From Acidobacteriota bacterium (GTDB lineage: Bacteria > Acidobacteriota > Vicinamibacteria > Marinacidobacterales > Marinacidobacteraceae), in NCBI GenBank assembly GCA_009835985.1, contig VXWI01000036.1, positions 1 to 64,000 of the forward strand: a stretch of DNA of 64,000 nt, in the 5' to 3' direction. Numbering within the stretch: the stretch's first letter is position 1; each line of letters begins with the position of its first letter. Below, piece after piece: positions 33,826-42,066 of the stretch. The notes beneath the pieces were generated by a model, which saw only the letters and a program-made list of their open reading frames with translations, was not told the DNA's origin and made no database searches. Position numbers and translations under genes: made by a program.

Positions 33826-34008
33826 TCACACGTCGTCTACGTCAAGGACTTTCTTGCCCTTGTAGTAGCCGCAATACTTGCAGACCACGTGCGGGCGGAC
33901 CCGGCGGTTGCACTCGACGCACACCGAGAGGCCCGGAGGCTTCAGGCTGTCGTGCGAACGCCGGTTGTTCCGGCGGCCGGGGGAGTGCCGCCTCTTGGGT
34001 TGTGGCAT
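33826..34008 (-). CDS. rpmF: Ribosomal protein L32
   Basis: 60 residues, a normal length. The basic N-terminus MPQPKRRHSPGRRNNRRSH and the zinc ribbon CVEC...CKYCGYYKGKKVL (Cys at about 30, 33, 43 and 46) identify bL32. All four Cys are present, so this is the zinc-binding form. AGGAG precedes the ATG. It is placed between the DUF177 gene and fabD. Confidence 0.97.
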   Translation of the reverse strand: MPQPKRRHSPGRRNNRRSHDSLKPPGLSVCVECNRRVRPHVVCKYCGYYKGKKVLDVDDV

Positions 34009-34088
34009 TTCGATTCTCCTGTCAGTTCGCTGGAGGAATGGTGTTGTCGGCTGGCCGCTGGCAAGCGCGGGTGGCTGTTCGCGGCTGA

Positions 34089-34673
34089 CTATCCCGGAGC
34101 CTCCGTGAAGCCTGCCAGCTCACGGAGGGCACCGAGCCCGCTCCGGTCGGGACGGCCGGTATTCTCGTCACGACAGCACCCGGGATGGTGGTTGCGGTCG
34201 GCTCCGCACGAACTGCAGAGCCCGAGACAGCCGGAGGAACACAGCGGTTTGCTCGGCAAGGCCAGGTGAAGCTGCTCCCAGACCGTCTCGGCCAGTTCAA
34301 GGCGATCTTCGTCGTAGAAGGACACATTCATGTCGGAGGCCTCGAGAGCACGCTCGCCGCCTCCGAGGGAGGCTGACTCGGCGACCCGCGGCAGGTACAC
34401 GAGGTCGAGTTCTTCGTTCACGGGAAGCGGAACGGGAGCGAGACAGCGGACACACTCGAGCCGCAACTCTCCTCCGAGGTGCGCCCGCAGCCGAAAGCCG
34501 TCGCGCTCCAGACGATCGAGGCGGCCATGCAGCCGGAGACCACCCACGATCTGGAACTCCGCCTCCGGGAATCCGAAGGCCTCCCGCGCGGTGGAGACGG
34601 CGACGCGGGCGCCCTGCGAAGGCACTGCCGCCAGATTGACGCTCAGGGCGGAGGGATCGTGGGGCGCGGACAC
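34089..34673 (-). CDS. DUF177/YceD-family protein
   Basis: 194 residues, GTG start. YceD proteins are coded just before rpmF almost everywhere and are linked to 23S rRNA or L32 maturation, though the mechanism is not settled. Family features: a central CVRCLAPVPLPVNEELDLVYLP strand region (about 75-95) and the C-terminal PLCSSGCLGLCSSCGADRN (about 145), whose Cys residues form the conserved pattern. The promoter region to its right holds the MITE-like repeat at 34736-34936. Confidence 0.88.
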   Translation of the reverse strand: MSAPHDPSALSVNLAAVPSQGARVAVSTAREAFGFPEAEFQIVGGLRLHGRLDRLERDGFRLRAHLGGELRLECVRCLAPVPLPVNEELDLVYLPRVAESASLGGGERALEASDMNVSFYDEDRLELAETVWEQLHLALPSKPLCSSGCLGLCSSCGADRNHHPGCCRDENTGRPDRSGLGALRELAGFTEAPG

Positions 34674-34735
34674 GGGCGCCGCATTCTACCGTCGGGGGGG
34701 ACGGTTCGGGCCCGCGCGGGCCGGAGGCGGCACTT

Positions 34736-34936
34736 AACAGCCTGTGGCAAAACCCACGCGGCGTTCGACGGGCGATGCATACCGGCTGAACCGCACCTCT
34801 GCGAGGCGCTCTGCGTTGCGTTTCGGTCGGAATACACCCGGTATTCCTCCCTCACGCGCCTTGTCAGCCGGACCCCCACCGGGAGAACTGGGCCTCGCCC
34901 GTCTCGGCGCTCACGTGGGTTTCACCACCGGCTGTT
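34736..34936 (+). repeat. MITE-like element, 201-bp copy containing the 19-base core
   Basis: The ends are inverted repeats: AACAGCCTGTGGCAAAACCC on the left and GGGTTTCACCACCGGCTGTT on the right, extended to 23 bases with 20 matches. The internal stretch 34802-34871 equals the reverse complement of 52515-52584 with one mismatch in 70. A small palindrome GGAATAC-loop-GTATTCC lies inside. At 34873-34891 it carries CCCCCACCGGGAGAACTGG, which the other copy lacks; the two elements differ in length by just 18 bases. It occupies most of the gap between two divergent genes, ending 30 bases before the deacetylase start. Confidence 0.85.
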
Positions 34937-34965
34937 GAGCGCCGCACCGCATAGAATCGTGGGCC

Positions 34966-35946
34966 ATGCGTGGTTCGGTGCTGCCCTGGATCCTGTTCGC
35001 CGTACCGGTATCGGTCGGCGCCTGCAACACACCGCCGCCGGTGGAAGAACCCGAGGTCCGACCCTGGGAGTGGACCGAGGCGGAGTGGCGGGCGCCGATC
35101 GAAGCGGTCCGCGCCGGACGCCGGCTGGCGCCGTCGGAGTGGCCGGGCGGGAACCGCGTCGCGGTCGCCCTGTCCTTCGACTTCGACAACGAAACGGTGT
35201 CGCTCCGGGACAACAACACCTCGGCGTCCGTTCTCTCCCGGGGACAGTACGGGTCCAGGGCCGGACTGCCACGGGTCCTGAACCTGCTGCGGAAGTACGA
35301 GATCCCCGCCTCCTTCTTCATCCCGGCGGTCAGCGCCCTGCTCTACCAGGAGGATGTGGCCGAAATCGTCGCCGACGGACACGAGATCGGCGTCCACGGC
35401 TGGATCCACGAACGCAACTCGCTCATCCCCGGCGATGCGGAACGGGAACTCATCGAGCGCGCGACCGACACCCTCACCGAACTGACGGGAACGCGTCCGG
35501 TCGGGCTCCGCACGCCATCGTGGGATTACAGTCCGAACACGCTGCAGATCGTCCGCGACCTCGGCTTCCTCTACGACTCCAGCCTGATGGCGGACGACTG
35601 GCCCTACGAGATCGTGGCGAATGGCGAACCCACCGGCGTCGTGGAACTCCCCGTGGAGTGGATCCTGGACGATGCCCCCTATTTCGGTTTCAGCCGGTAC
35701 TCGGCGCTGCGTCCGCACAGCACTCCCGACGACGTGCTGTCCATCTGGAAGGCGGAATTCGACATGGCGCACGCCGAGGGCGGCATGTTCCTGCTCACCA
35801 TGCATCCCCACGTCATCGGCCACCGTTCCCGCATCGCCATGCTGGAGCGGCTGATCGAGCACATGGGCGCGGCCGGTGGCGTCTGGTACGCCACCCACGA
35901 AGAGGTGGCCCGCTACGCCCTCGAAAACTCCGGAGGCCCGGACTAG
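34966..35946 (+). CDS. Polysaccharide deacetylase-family lipoprotein
   Basis: 326 residues. A lipoprotein signal ends in VSVGACNTPP (Cys about 20). The NodB/CE4-type domain follows: ALSFDFDNETVSL supplies the metal Asp (about 73), IGVHGWIHERNSL the H-x3-H pair (about 142), GLRTPSWDYSPNT the RxPxW segment (about 180), and MFLLTMHPHVIG the late catalytic His (about 275). It resembles the PuuE/HpPgdA subgroup. It would act on a polysaccharide or a small amide outside the inner membrane; substrate unknown. It is 73 bases ahead of the porin gene on the same strand. Confidence 0.87.
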   Translation: MRGSVLPWILFAVPVSVGACNTPPPVEEPEVRPWEWTEAEWRAPIEAVRAGRRLAPSEWPGGNRVAVALSFDFDNETVSLRDNNTSASVLSRGQYGSRAGLPRVLNLLRKYEIPASFFIPAVSALLYQEDVAEIVADGHEIGVHGWIHERNSLIPGDAERELIERATDTLTELTGTRPVGLRTPSWDYSPNTLQIVRDLGFLYDSSLMADDWPYEIVANGEPTGVVELPVEWILDDAPYFGFSRYSALRPHSTPDDVLSIWKAEFDMAHAEGGMFLLTMHPHVIGHRSRIAMLERLIEHMGAAGGVWYATHEEVARYALENSGGPD

Positions 35947-36019
35947 CCGGGCCTGTCTCTGGGGGGATGGGACAGTTCAGTTTTCGCATGTACAGCCCGG
36001 GATGGGCGGAGGAAACATC

Positions 36020-37387
36020 ATGAAAACGCGATTTGCGCGTACGGCATTCGTCGCGATCCTTGCTTGCGGTCTCGCGGCGCCGGCGGCGGTGGTGGCCAGC
36101 GACTCCCCACCAGCTGCCGCAGTGACCACTGTGGAACTGGAAGCCGAGATCCGTAGCGAACTGGATTCGTTGCGCGAGCGGATCGAGGATCTCGAAGTCC
36201 TGCTTGCGACCCTCGTGGCCGCCCGCGACAGCGAAGTTCCGCCCGCAGGCGCGGAGCCCAGCCTGCCGCTCGCGGCGGCCGATGCCGGCGCGTCTCGAGG
36301 TTCTGACCTGCCCTCTCCGGGGGCCCAGGACGATGCTTTGGCAATGCCCGAGGGCGTGGCGAGCACCGGCGGGCAGCCGCTCTCCATCACCGGCCTGGTC
36401 GATACCTACTACACCCACAACGCGAACGATCCCGAAGACGGGAACAACACGCTCTACTACACGAACCCGAACGCCCGGGGATTCGGCCTCAACCAGTTGA
36501 AGCTGGAGATCGAGACCACCGGCGACGGCCCCTTCGGTTTCCGGTCCGACATCTGGTTCGGCTCCGGGGCGCGTCTGTTCCGCGACGGACTCGAACCAGG
36601 GCCGCTGGCCGACCTGTTGTACGTCCAGCAGGCCTACGGCTACTACCAGTTCGGAAACGGCGCCCAGCTCGACATGGGCGCCTTCGGGACGATCGCCGGA
36701 CTCGAGGTCGCCGAATCGCACCTGAACTGGAACTACACCCGCGGGATCCTGTGGGCCTGGAACGAGCCCTTCTCGCACGTCGGAGCGCGGCTGGGCGTGC
36801 CGCTCAGCGACACCTTCACCGGAACCCTGATGCTGGTGAACGGTTTCGACAACGCCTGGGACCAGAACACCGGCAAGTCCTACGGCGTCCAGGGTTCGCT
36901 CGCTCCCAGCGAGCAGTTCAACACCACGCTGACCTGGATCAACGGACCCGAGAACGCCGGCACGAACGACGGGTGGCTGCGGGATCTGAGCTGGAACGCC
37001 TACGTCGGACTCACCGACCGGGTGGAGGCCATGGTGAACATGGACTACATCTCCGCGACGGACGAGATGGGGACCAGCGCGACTTCCTGGGGACTCGGCG
37101 GATACCTCCGCTTCCACGTCAACGACCAGGTGCGGATCGCCGAGCGCTACGAGTTCATGAACGATCGCGAGGCGCGCTCCACCGGCCTCGAGCAGATGCT
37201 CATGGAGAACACCATCACGCTGGAGTTCCAGCCGGTGGTGGACGACCCGCGCTTCCTCGCCCGGCTCGAGTACCGGCGGGACTGGTCGGATGCCGAGTTC
37301 TTCAGTTGCTCCGGCTGCGGTGAGGGACTCTCGAAGAGCCAGAACACGTTCACGATCGGGATGTCCTGGGTCTTCGGACCGAAGTAA
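36020..37387 (+). CDS. Outer-membrane porin of the BBP2 type
   Basis: 455 residues. GGAGG sits 8 bases before the ATG at 36020, which fixes the start. A signal peptide ends near AVVASD. Next is a short coiled coil (VELEAEIRSELDSLRERIEDLEVLLATL, about residues 37-65) and a Pro/Ala/Ser linker. The barrel follows: LVDTYYTHNANDP, NARGFGLNQLKLEIE, FRSDIWFGSG, ESHLNWNYTRGILWAWNEPFSHVGARLG, ending in TIGMSWVFGPK with a C-terminal-strand pattern. The repeated wording fits the outer-membrane beta-barrel family BBP2 (DUF1597-like). The N-terminal coiled coil may span the periplasm. Substrate unknown. Confidence 0.86.
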   Translation: MKTRFARTAFVAILACGLAAPAAVVASDSPPAAAVTTVELEAEIRSELDSLRERIEDLEVLLATLVAARDSEVPPAGAEPSLPLAAADAGASRGSDLPSPGAQDDALAMPEGVASTGGQPLSITGLVDTYYTHNANDPEDGNNTLYYTNPNARGFGLNQLKLEIETTGDGPFGFRSDIWFGSGARLFRDGLEPGPLADLLYVQQAYGYYQFGNGAQLDMGAFGTIAGLEVAESHLNWNYTRGILWAWNEPFSHVGARLGVPLSDTFTGTLMLVNGFDNAWDQNTGKSYGVQGSLAPSEQFNTTLTWINGPENAGTNDGWLRDLSWNAYVGLTDRVEAMVNMDYISATDEMGTSATSWGLGGYLRFHVNDQVRIAERYEFMNDREARSTGLEQMLMENTITLEFQPVVDDPRFLARLEYRRDWSDAEFFSCSGCGEGLSKSQNTFTIGMSWVFGPK

Positions 37388-37398
37388 CGACCGGAGCG

Positions 37399-38121
37399 CT
37401 ACCCGCCCCGGGTCGGGCCGCAGGCAGCGGTGGTGGCGACAAAGGCCGCCACCGCTCCGGCGACCTCGTCGCGGACGTCGGCGGCGGTGCGTCCGGTCTC
37501 CGCGAGGATCGCTTTCGGCACCCGGAACCCGTGGTCGCCCCCCGTGATCCAGCTCACCTCGGCGCGGGCGGCGGCGACCACGGGGTTCAGTAGCGCCGGC
37601 GGCGCGAAGGGATCCCGGTCACCGCTCACGAAAAGGGTCGGAACGCCGATCCGGGGAAGGTGCTCCATCCGCTCCGGAGGGACCTCGGCCTTGCCCGGCG
37701 GTTTCAGCGGATAGGCGAGGAGCACCAGGCCCGCTACCCGGCGGCGCGTTCCCGTGTCCGGGTCCGCGAGCAGGAGCGACGCCATCCTTCCGCCGAACGA
37801 GCGGCCCCCGAGGAAAAGGGGCGCCCCGAACTCCCGCGCGGCCCAGTCCGCGACCGCAGCGACGCAACCGATGGCGCGTTCGGAGCGGTCAGGGCGTCGC
37901 CGTCCGGCTTCCGCGGCCGGCAGGTTGAAGCGGAGCGTCCGGATGTTCCGCTCCGCCAGGGACTCGGCCAGCGAAACGAGTCCCGGCGTGTCCCGATTCC
38001 CGCCGGCGCCGTGGGTGAGGGCGAGTAGTGGGGTGTCGTTCACGGCAGTTGAAGGTTCGTGAAGCGCCGCGCTGACCGTTCCCGCGTGGCCGTCGGGTAG
38101 GTGAAGGATTCCTGGAGACAA
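37399..38121 (-). CDS. Alpha/beta hydrolase of the Tex30/KANL3-like group
   Basis: About 240 residues. Core motifs: LALTHGAGGNRDTPGLVSLA (oxyanion region), FLGGRSFGGRMASLLL (nucleophile Ser in GRSFGG), LFVSGDRDPFAPP (Asp) and SWITGGDHGFRVP (His), the layout of COG3571-type dienelactone-hydrolase-like proteins. The start is unclear: a TTG at 38121 gives a 13-base gap after the arginase stop, while ATGs at 38214/38217 would overlap the arginase gene by about 80 bases. I prefer the TTG. It ends 12 bases from the porin stop on the other strand. Confidence 0.8.
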   Translation of the reverse strand: MSPGILHLPDGHAGTVSAALHEPSTAVNDTPLLALTHGAGGNRDTPGLVSLAESLAERNIRTLRFNLPAAEAGRRRPDRSERAIGCVAAVADWAAREFGAPLFLGGRSFGGRMASLLLADPDTGTRRRVAGLVLLAYPLKPPGKAEVPPERMEHLPRIGVPTLFVSGDRDPFAPPALLNPVVAAARAEVSWITGGDHGFRVPKAILAETGRTAADVRDEVAGAVAAFVATTAACGPTRGG

Positions 38122-38134
38122 GGGAGAGCCGCGA

Positions 38135-39097
38135 CTATCGATTCGGCAGAATCCGCTTGCCGAAGGCGGAGGCGACCAACTCGGCGGCCGCTTCGGCGGT
38201 CCGGTTCCCGACATCACGCCGCGGGTTCACTTCGCCGATGTCCATCGACCGCAGACCGCCGCTCTCCGCTACGCATTCCATCAGCAGGCGCGCTTCTCGG
38301 AATGTCAGACCCCCGGGCTCGGGAACGCTGACGCCCGGAGCCACCGCCGGGTCGAGCGCGTCCACGTCCACGCTGAGGTGCAGCCCGTCGGTCCCGTCCA
38401 GAGCCCGCCGCACGGCGTCTTCGACGACGGCGATGATGCCCCGCCGATCCACTTCTTCCATCGTGCAGGTCCGGACACCGATATCGGCGATGACTTCATC
38501 CTCTCCGGCGTCCACGCTCCGGACGCCGATGAGGACGGTGTTCTCCGGACGGACGCGGCACGCTCCGGCGGCAAAACCGCCCACGCCGGCATAGGCGCGC
38601 CGTCCCCGACCGAAGAGAGCCGCCAGGGGCATTCCGCTCAGGTTTCCGGTCACGGTTGTCTCCGGCGTATTCGCGTCGGGGTGGGCGTCCACCCAGATCA
38701 GTCCCAGCGAGGCGGTCCGGCCTCCGACACCTCGCCCGGAATCGCCGGTGCCGGTCATCCCCGACAGGGCGCCCAGTCCGACCGAGTGGTTGCCGCCCAA
38801 CACCAGGGGGATCCGTCCCTCGTCCCGGGCTCGCCGCACCGCCGCCGCCAGGTCCTCGAGAACCGGGACCAGTTCTGCGAGATAACGGGCCTTGGGGTCG
38901 CCGGGGCCGGCCGTGGCCTCCGGGGTCGGGACATCGAGGTCACCAACATCTTCGACCACGTAACCGAGCCGCTCGAGGCGCGCGGCGATGCCCGCCGCCC
39001 GGAGCGCTGCCGGGCCCTGGTTCACGCCACCGAAACCGTCCGCGAGGTCCACCGGCGCCCCGATCAAGCGCACCGCTCGTCGTTGCCTGGCCCCCAT
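38135..39097 (-). CDS. Arginase-family ureohydrolase, copy 1
   Basis: 320 residues from ATG 39097 (GTG 39118 is an alternative). Dimanganese ligands are present: GGNHSVGL (His about 115), WVDAHPDANTPET (DAHxD about 155) and SVDVDALDP (DxD about 250). NLSGMPLAALFG and the 'DAH-DANTPET-NLxGMP' pattern fit arginases more than agmatinases, so hydrolysis of arginine to ornithine and urea is the first guess. GGNHS replaces the more usual GGDHS. It lies next to a second arginase with about the same length and many identical phrases; the pair shows a tandem duplication. Confidence 0.85.
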   Translation of the reverse strand: MGARQRRAVRLIGAPVDLADGFGGVNQGPAALRAAGIAARLERLGYVVEDVGDLDVPTPEATAGPGDPKARYLAELVPVLEDLAAAVRRARDEGRIPLVLGGNHSVGLGALSGMTGTGDSGRGVGGRTASLGLIWVDAHPDANTPETTVTGNLSGMPLAALFGRGRRAYAGVGGFAAGACRVRPENTVLIGVRSVDAGEDEVIADIGVRTCTMEEVDRRGIIAVVEDAVRRALDGTDGLHLSVDVDALDPAVAPGVSVPEPGGLTFREARLLMECVAESGGLRSMDIGEVNPRRDVGNRTAEAAAELVASAFGKRILPNR

Positions 39098-39123
39098 GGC
39101 TCCCGCCTTCAGGATCACGCCGC

Positions 39124-40071
39124 CTACGACGGTAGCGTCCGCTTGCCGAGCGCGGACGCCACCAGCTCGACCGCGAGTTCGGCAGTCTGGTTGCGGACGT
39201 CGCGGATCGGATTTACCTCCGCCACCTCGAGCGACCGGAGTCCGCCGCTCTCCGCCACCGCCTCCATCAGGGTGTGCGCCTCCCGATAGCTGAGTCCACC
39301 CCGTACGGGAGTCCCGACCCCGGGGGCGATCTCCGGATCGAGTCCGTCCATGTCGAGACTGAGGTGCATCCCGTCGGTCCCGTCGAGTACGCGGGCAACC
39401 GCCTCGTCCACGACGGTCGCGAAGCCCCGGCGATCCACCTCTTCCATCGTGTACACCCGGACCCCCAGATCCTCCACCACCTCCGCCTCGGCCGGATCGA
39501 CGCTCCGGACCCCGATCAGGGCGGCGTTGTGGGGTTCCAGCCTCGGGGCTCCCGCCGCGAAACCTCCCACCCGGGTGAGGGCCTCGGGACCCCGGCCGAA
39601 CAGTGCGGCCACCGGCATCCCGTGCAGGTTGCCGGTGGGGGTGGTCTCCGGGGTATTCGCGTCCGTGTGGGCATCCACCCACAGGAGCCCGAGACGTTGT
39701 TCCAATGGGTAGCCGCCCCCGCGATGCGCGCATCCGGCCATGCCGGAAACCGTGCCGAGCGCGATGGAGTGATCGCCGCCGAGCACCACGGGCAGCCGGT
39801 CCGCCTCCCGATGACGCCGCACCTCCCGTGCCAGGTGCTCGAGGACGCCCACGACCTCCTCGAGATAGCGGGCGTTCGGTTCGCCCGGTCCGGCCAGCGT
39901 CTCGGCGAGGGGCGCGTCGATGTTCCCGGCGTCCTCCACCACGGCTCCGAGCCGGTCCAGCCGCGACGCGATCCCCGCGCGGCGGATGGCCGAGGGCCCC
40001 ATGTCCACTCCCCGGCATCCGGCTCCCAGGTCCAGCGGCACACCTATCAGACTGATCGCTTTCCTCTCCAT
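39124..40071 (-). CDS. Arginase-family ureohydrolase, copy 2
   Basis: 315 residues. AGGA lies 8 bases before the ATG at 40071. Ligands: GGDHSIALG (about 112), WVDAHTDANTPETTPTGNLHGMP (about 147) and SLDMDGLDP (about 243); the last Glu-containing strand LRSLEVAEVNP is also typical. The GNLHGMP stretch is a hallmark of arginase. Copy 1 starts 26 bases downstream, so both are in one operon. The upstream neighbour is the divergent ubiD-like gene. Two arginases may differ in substrate, for example arginine and another guanidino compound. Confidence 0.88.
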   Translation of the reverse strand: MERKAISLIGVPLDLGAGCRGVDMGPSAIRRAGIASRLDRLGAVVEDAGNIDAPLAETLAGPGEPNARYLEEVVGVLEHLAREVRRHREADRLPVVLGGDHSIALGTVSGMAGCAHRGGGYPLEQRLGLLWVDAHTDANTPETTPTGNLHGMPVAALFGRGPEALTRVGGFAAGAPRLEPHNAALIGVRSVDPAEAEVVEDLGVRVYTMEEVDRRGFATVVDEAVARVLDGTDGMHLSLDMDGLDPEIAPGVGTPVRGGLSYREAHTLMEAVAESGGLRSLEVAEVNPIRDVRNQTAELAVELVASALGKRTLPS

Positions 40072-40152
40072 GTCTCTCATCCTATAGCGGGGGTCCGGTT
40101 TCGAGGGAAGGCCGGACCGGGCCGGCTCCGCCCGGTACCCTCCACCTTGCCG

Positions 40153-42033
40153 ATGTCCTACCGGTCGCTCACCGACGCCGTCGCCGACCTCGAAGCCAAC
40201 CGGATGTTGATCCGCGTTCCGGGCGAGGTGGACGGCCATCTCGAGGTCGCCGAGATCCAGCGTCGCGCCTATGCCGCCGGCGCCCCCGCCATCCTCTACG
40301 AGAACGTGAGGGGTTCGGCGTTTCCGTGCGTTTCCAACCTCTTCGGAACCATGGAGCGGGCGCGGTTCCTGCTGCGGCACGGGCTCGACGGGGCAAAGGC
40401 GGCCGTCCGCTACCGGGCCGCGCCGGGCAAGGTCCTTTCGGATCTCCGGAGCCGTCCCGCCGCCCCGCTGGACGCCGCGAAAGCAGCGATCCACTCCCTG
40501 CCCCGCCGGGTGGTCAAGGCGCCGAGCCAGGCGCATCCCATCACCCTCTCCGATGTCCCCCGCATCGCCTCGTGGCCGGACGACGGGGGGCCGTTCATCA
40601 CCCTGCCCCAGGTCTTCACCGAGGACCCCGACGTTCCCCCCGGAAAAGGTCCGCTCGGCGCTCCCCTCTCCTCGAACGTCGGGATGTACCGCATCCAGCT
40701 GGCCGGAGGCGACTACGGCGGTGGGGAGGCCGGCATGCACTACCAGATCCACCGCGGGATCGGGGTTCACCACACCGCCGCCGAGCGCCGCGGCGAACCG
40801 CTCCGGGTGAGCATCTTCGTCGGCGGCCCTCCGGCGCACACGCTCGCGGCGGTGATGCCGCTTCCCGAAGGGCTCAGCGAACTGCTGTTCGCCGGGATGC
40901 TGGCCGGACGACGCTTCGCCTGGAAGCGGCGTGATGACGGTTTCGTGGTCTCGGCGGACGCCGATTTCACGATCACCGGCTGGGTCGATCCGGGGCGCAC
41001 TCTCCCGGAAGGGCCTTTCGGGGACCACCTCGGCTACTACAGCCTGACCCATCCCTTCCCGGTCCTGCGGGTGACCTCCGTGACGCACCGCAAGGGAGCC
41101 ATCTGGCCACTCACCGTGGTGGGCCGTCCCCCGCAGGAGGACACCACCTTCGGCCAGCTGATCCACGAGATCACCGAACCGATGGTCCCCACCACCCTGC
41201 CGGGGGTCCATTCAGTGCACGCCGTGGACGCGGCCGGCGTCCATCCACTGTTGCTCGCCGTTGGGAGCGAGCGTTACTCGCCCTTCACCGGCCGGCGGCC
41301 GCAGGAGCTGTGGACCATCGCCAACGCGATCCTTGGTTTCGGACAGTGCTCGCTGGCCAAGTACCTGTTCATCGCGGCCCGCGAGGACGCTCCGGAACTG
41401 GCCGCCCACGACATTCCCGGAATGCTGGACCACGTTCTCCGCCGCGTGGATCTGGCCTCCGATCTCCACTTCCAGACCCGTACCACCATCGACACCCTCG
41501 ACTACTCGGGCACCGGCCTGAACGCCGGCTCCAAGCTGGTGATTGCCGGGGCGGGAGCGGAACGACGGGCGCTCGCCCGCGAAGTCCCGGCACAAGTGGG
41601 CGCACTTCCGCCGGGGTTCTCGGGCCTTCAGGTGGTGCTGCCGGGCGTCTTCGTCCTGGGCGGACCGCGATTCGAGTCCTACGAACGGGTGGAAGGTGAC
41701 CTGGCCCCGCTGTGGGACGCGCTCGATGCCGCGGAACGCGCCGGCGCCGATCTGAGCGGGATGCCGCTGGTCATCCTCTGCGACGATCCCGGCTTCGCCG
41801 CCGAGACCCTCCGCAACCTGCTCTGGGTGGCCTTCACCCGGTCCAATCCGTCTCATGATGTCCACGGCCGGCAGGCCGCGATCCAGCACAAGCACTGGAG
41901 CTGCGTGGAACCCGTGCTCATCGACGCCCGTCTCAAGCCTCACCATGCCCCCCCGCTGATCGAGGACCGCGCGGTCAGCCGCCGGGTGGATGCGCTCGCG
42001 GCTCCCGGCGGGCCGCTCCACGGAGTGATCTGA
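40153..42033 (+). CDS. UbiD-family (prenyl-FMN-dependent) decarboxylase
   Basis: 626 residues, longer than E. coli UbiD (about 500) but usual for one branch of the family. Family segments: SSNVGMYRIQLAGGDYG (conserved Arg near 180), GMHYQIHRGIGVHHTAAERRG, EGPFGDHLGYYSLTHPFPVLRV (about 290, the Glu-Gly-Pro-Phe-Gly acid motif with Asp at the second acidic position), VVGRPPQEDTTFGQLIHEIT and LGFGQCSLAKYLF. In the stretch before the acid motif, ADFTITGW has Thr where many members have Glu (AEIVLEG). It could act in quinone synthesis or on an aromatic acid; the partner prenyltransferase ubiX is not nearby. Confidence 0.88.
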   Translation: MSYRSLTDAVADLEANRMLIRVPGEVDGHLEVAEIQRRAYAAGAPAILYENVRGSAFPCVSNLFGTMERARFLLRHGLDGAKAAVRYRAAPGKVLSDLRSRPAAPLDAAKAAIHSLPRRVVKAPSQAHPITLSDVPRIASWPDDGGPFITLPQVFTEDPDVPPGKGPLGAPLSSNVGMYRIQLAGGDYGGGEAGMHYQIHRGIGVHHTAAERRGEPLRVSIFVGGPPAHTLAAVMPLPEGLSELLFAGMLAGRRFAWKRRDDGFVVSADADFTITGWVDPGRTLPEGPFGDHLGYYSLTHPFPVLRVTSVTHRKGAIWPLTVVGRPPQEDTTFGQLIHEITEPMVPTTLPGVHSVHAVDAAGVHPLLLAVGSERYSPFTGRRPQELWTIANAILGFGQCSLAKYLFIAAREDAPELAAHDIPGMLDHVLRRVDLASDLHFQTRTTIDTLDYSGTGLNAGSKLVIAGAGAERRALAREVPAQVGALPPGFSGLQVVLPGVFVLGGPRFESYERVEGDLAPLWDALDAAERAGADLSGMPLVILCDDPGFAAETLRNLLWVAFTRSNPSHDVHGRQAAIQHKHWSCVEPVLIDARLKPHHAPPLIEDRAVSRRVDALAAPGGPLHGVI

Positions 42034-42066
42034 GGATTCCGGGTTCAGCGATATGGTGGGCCGCCC

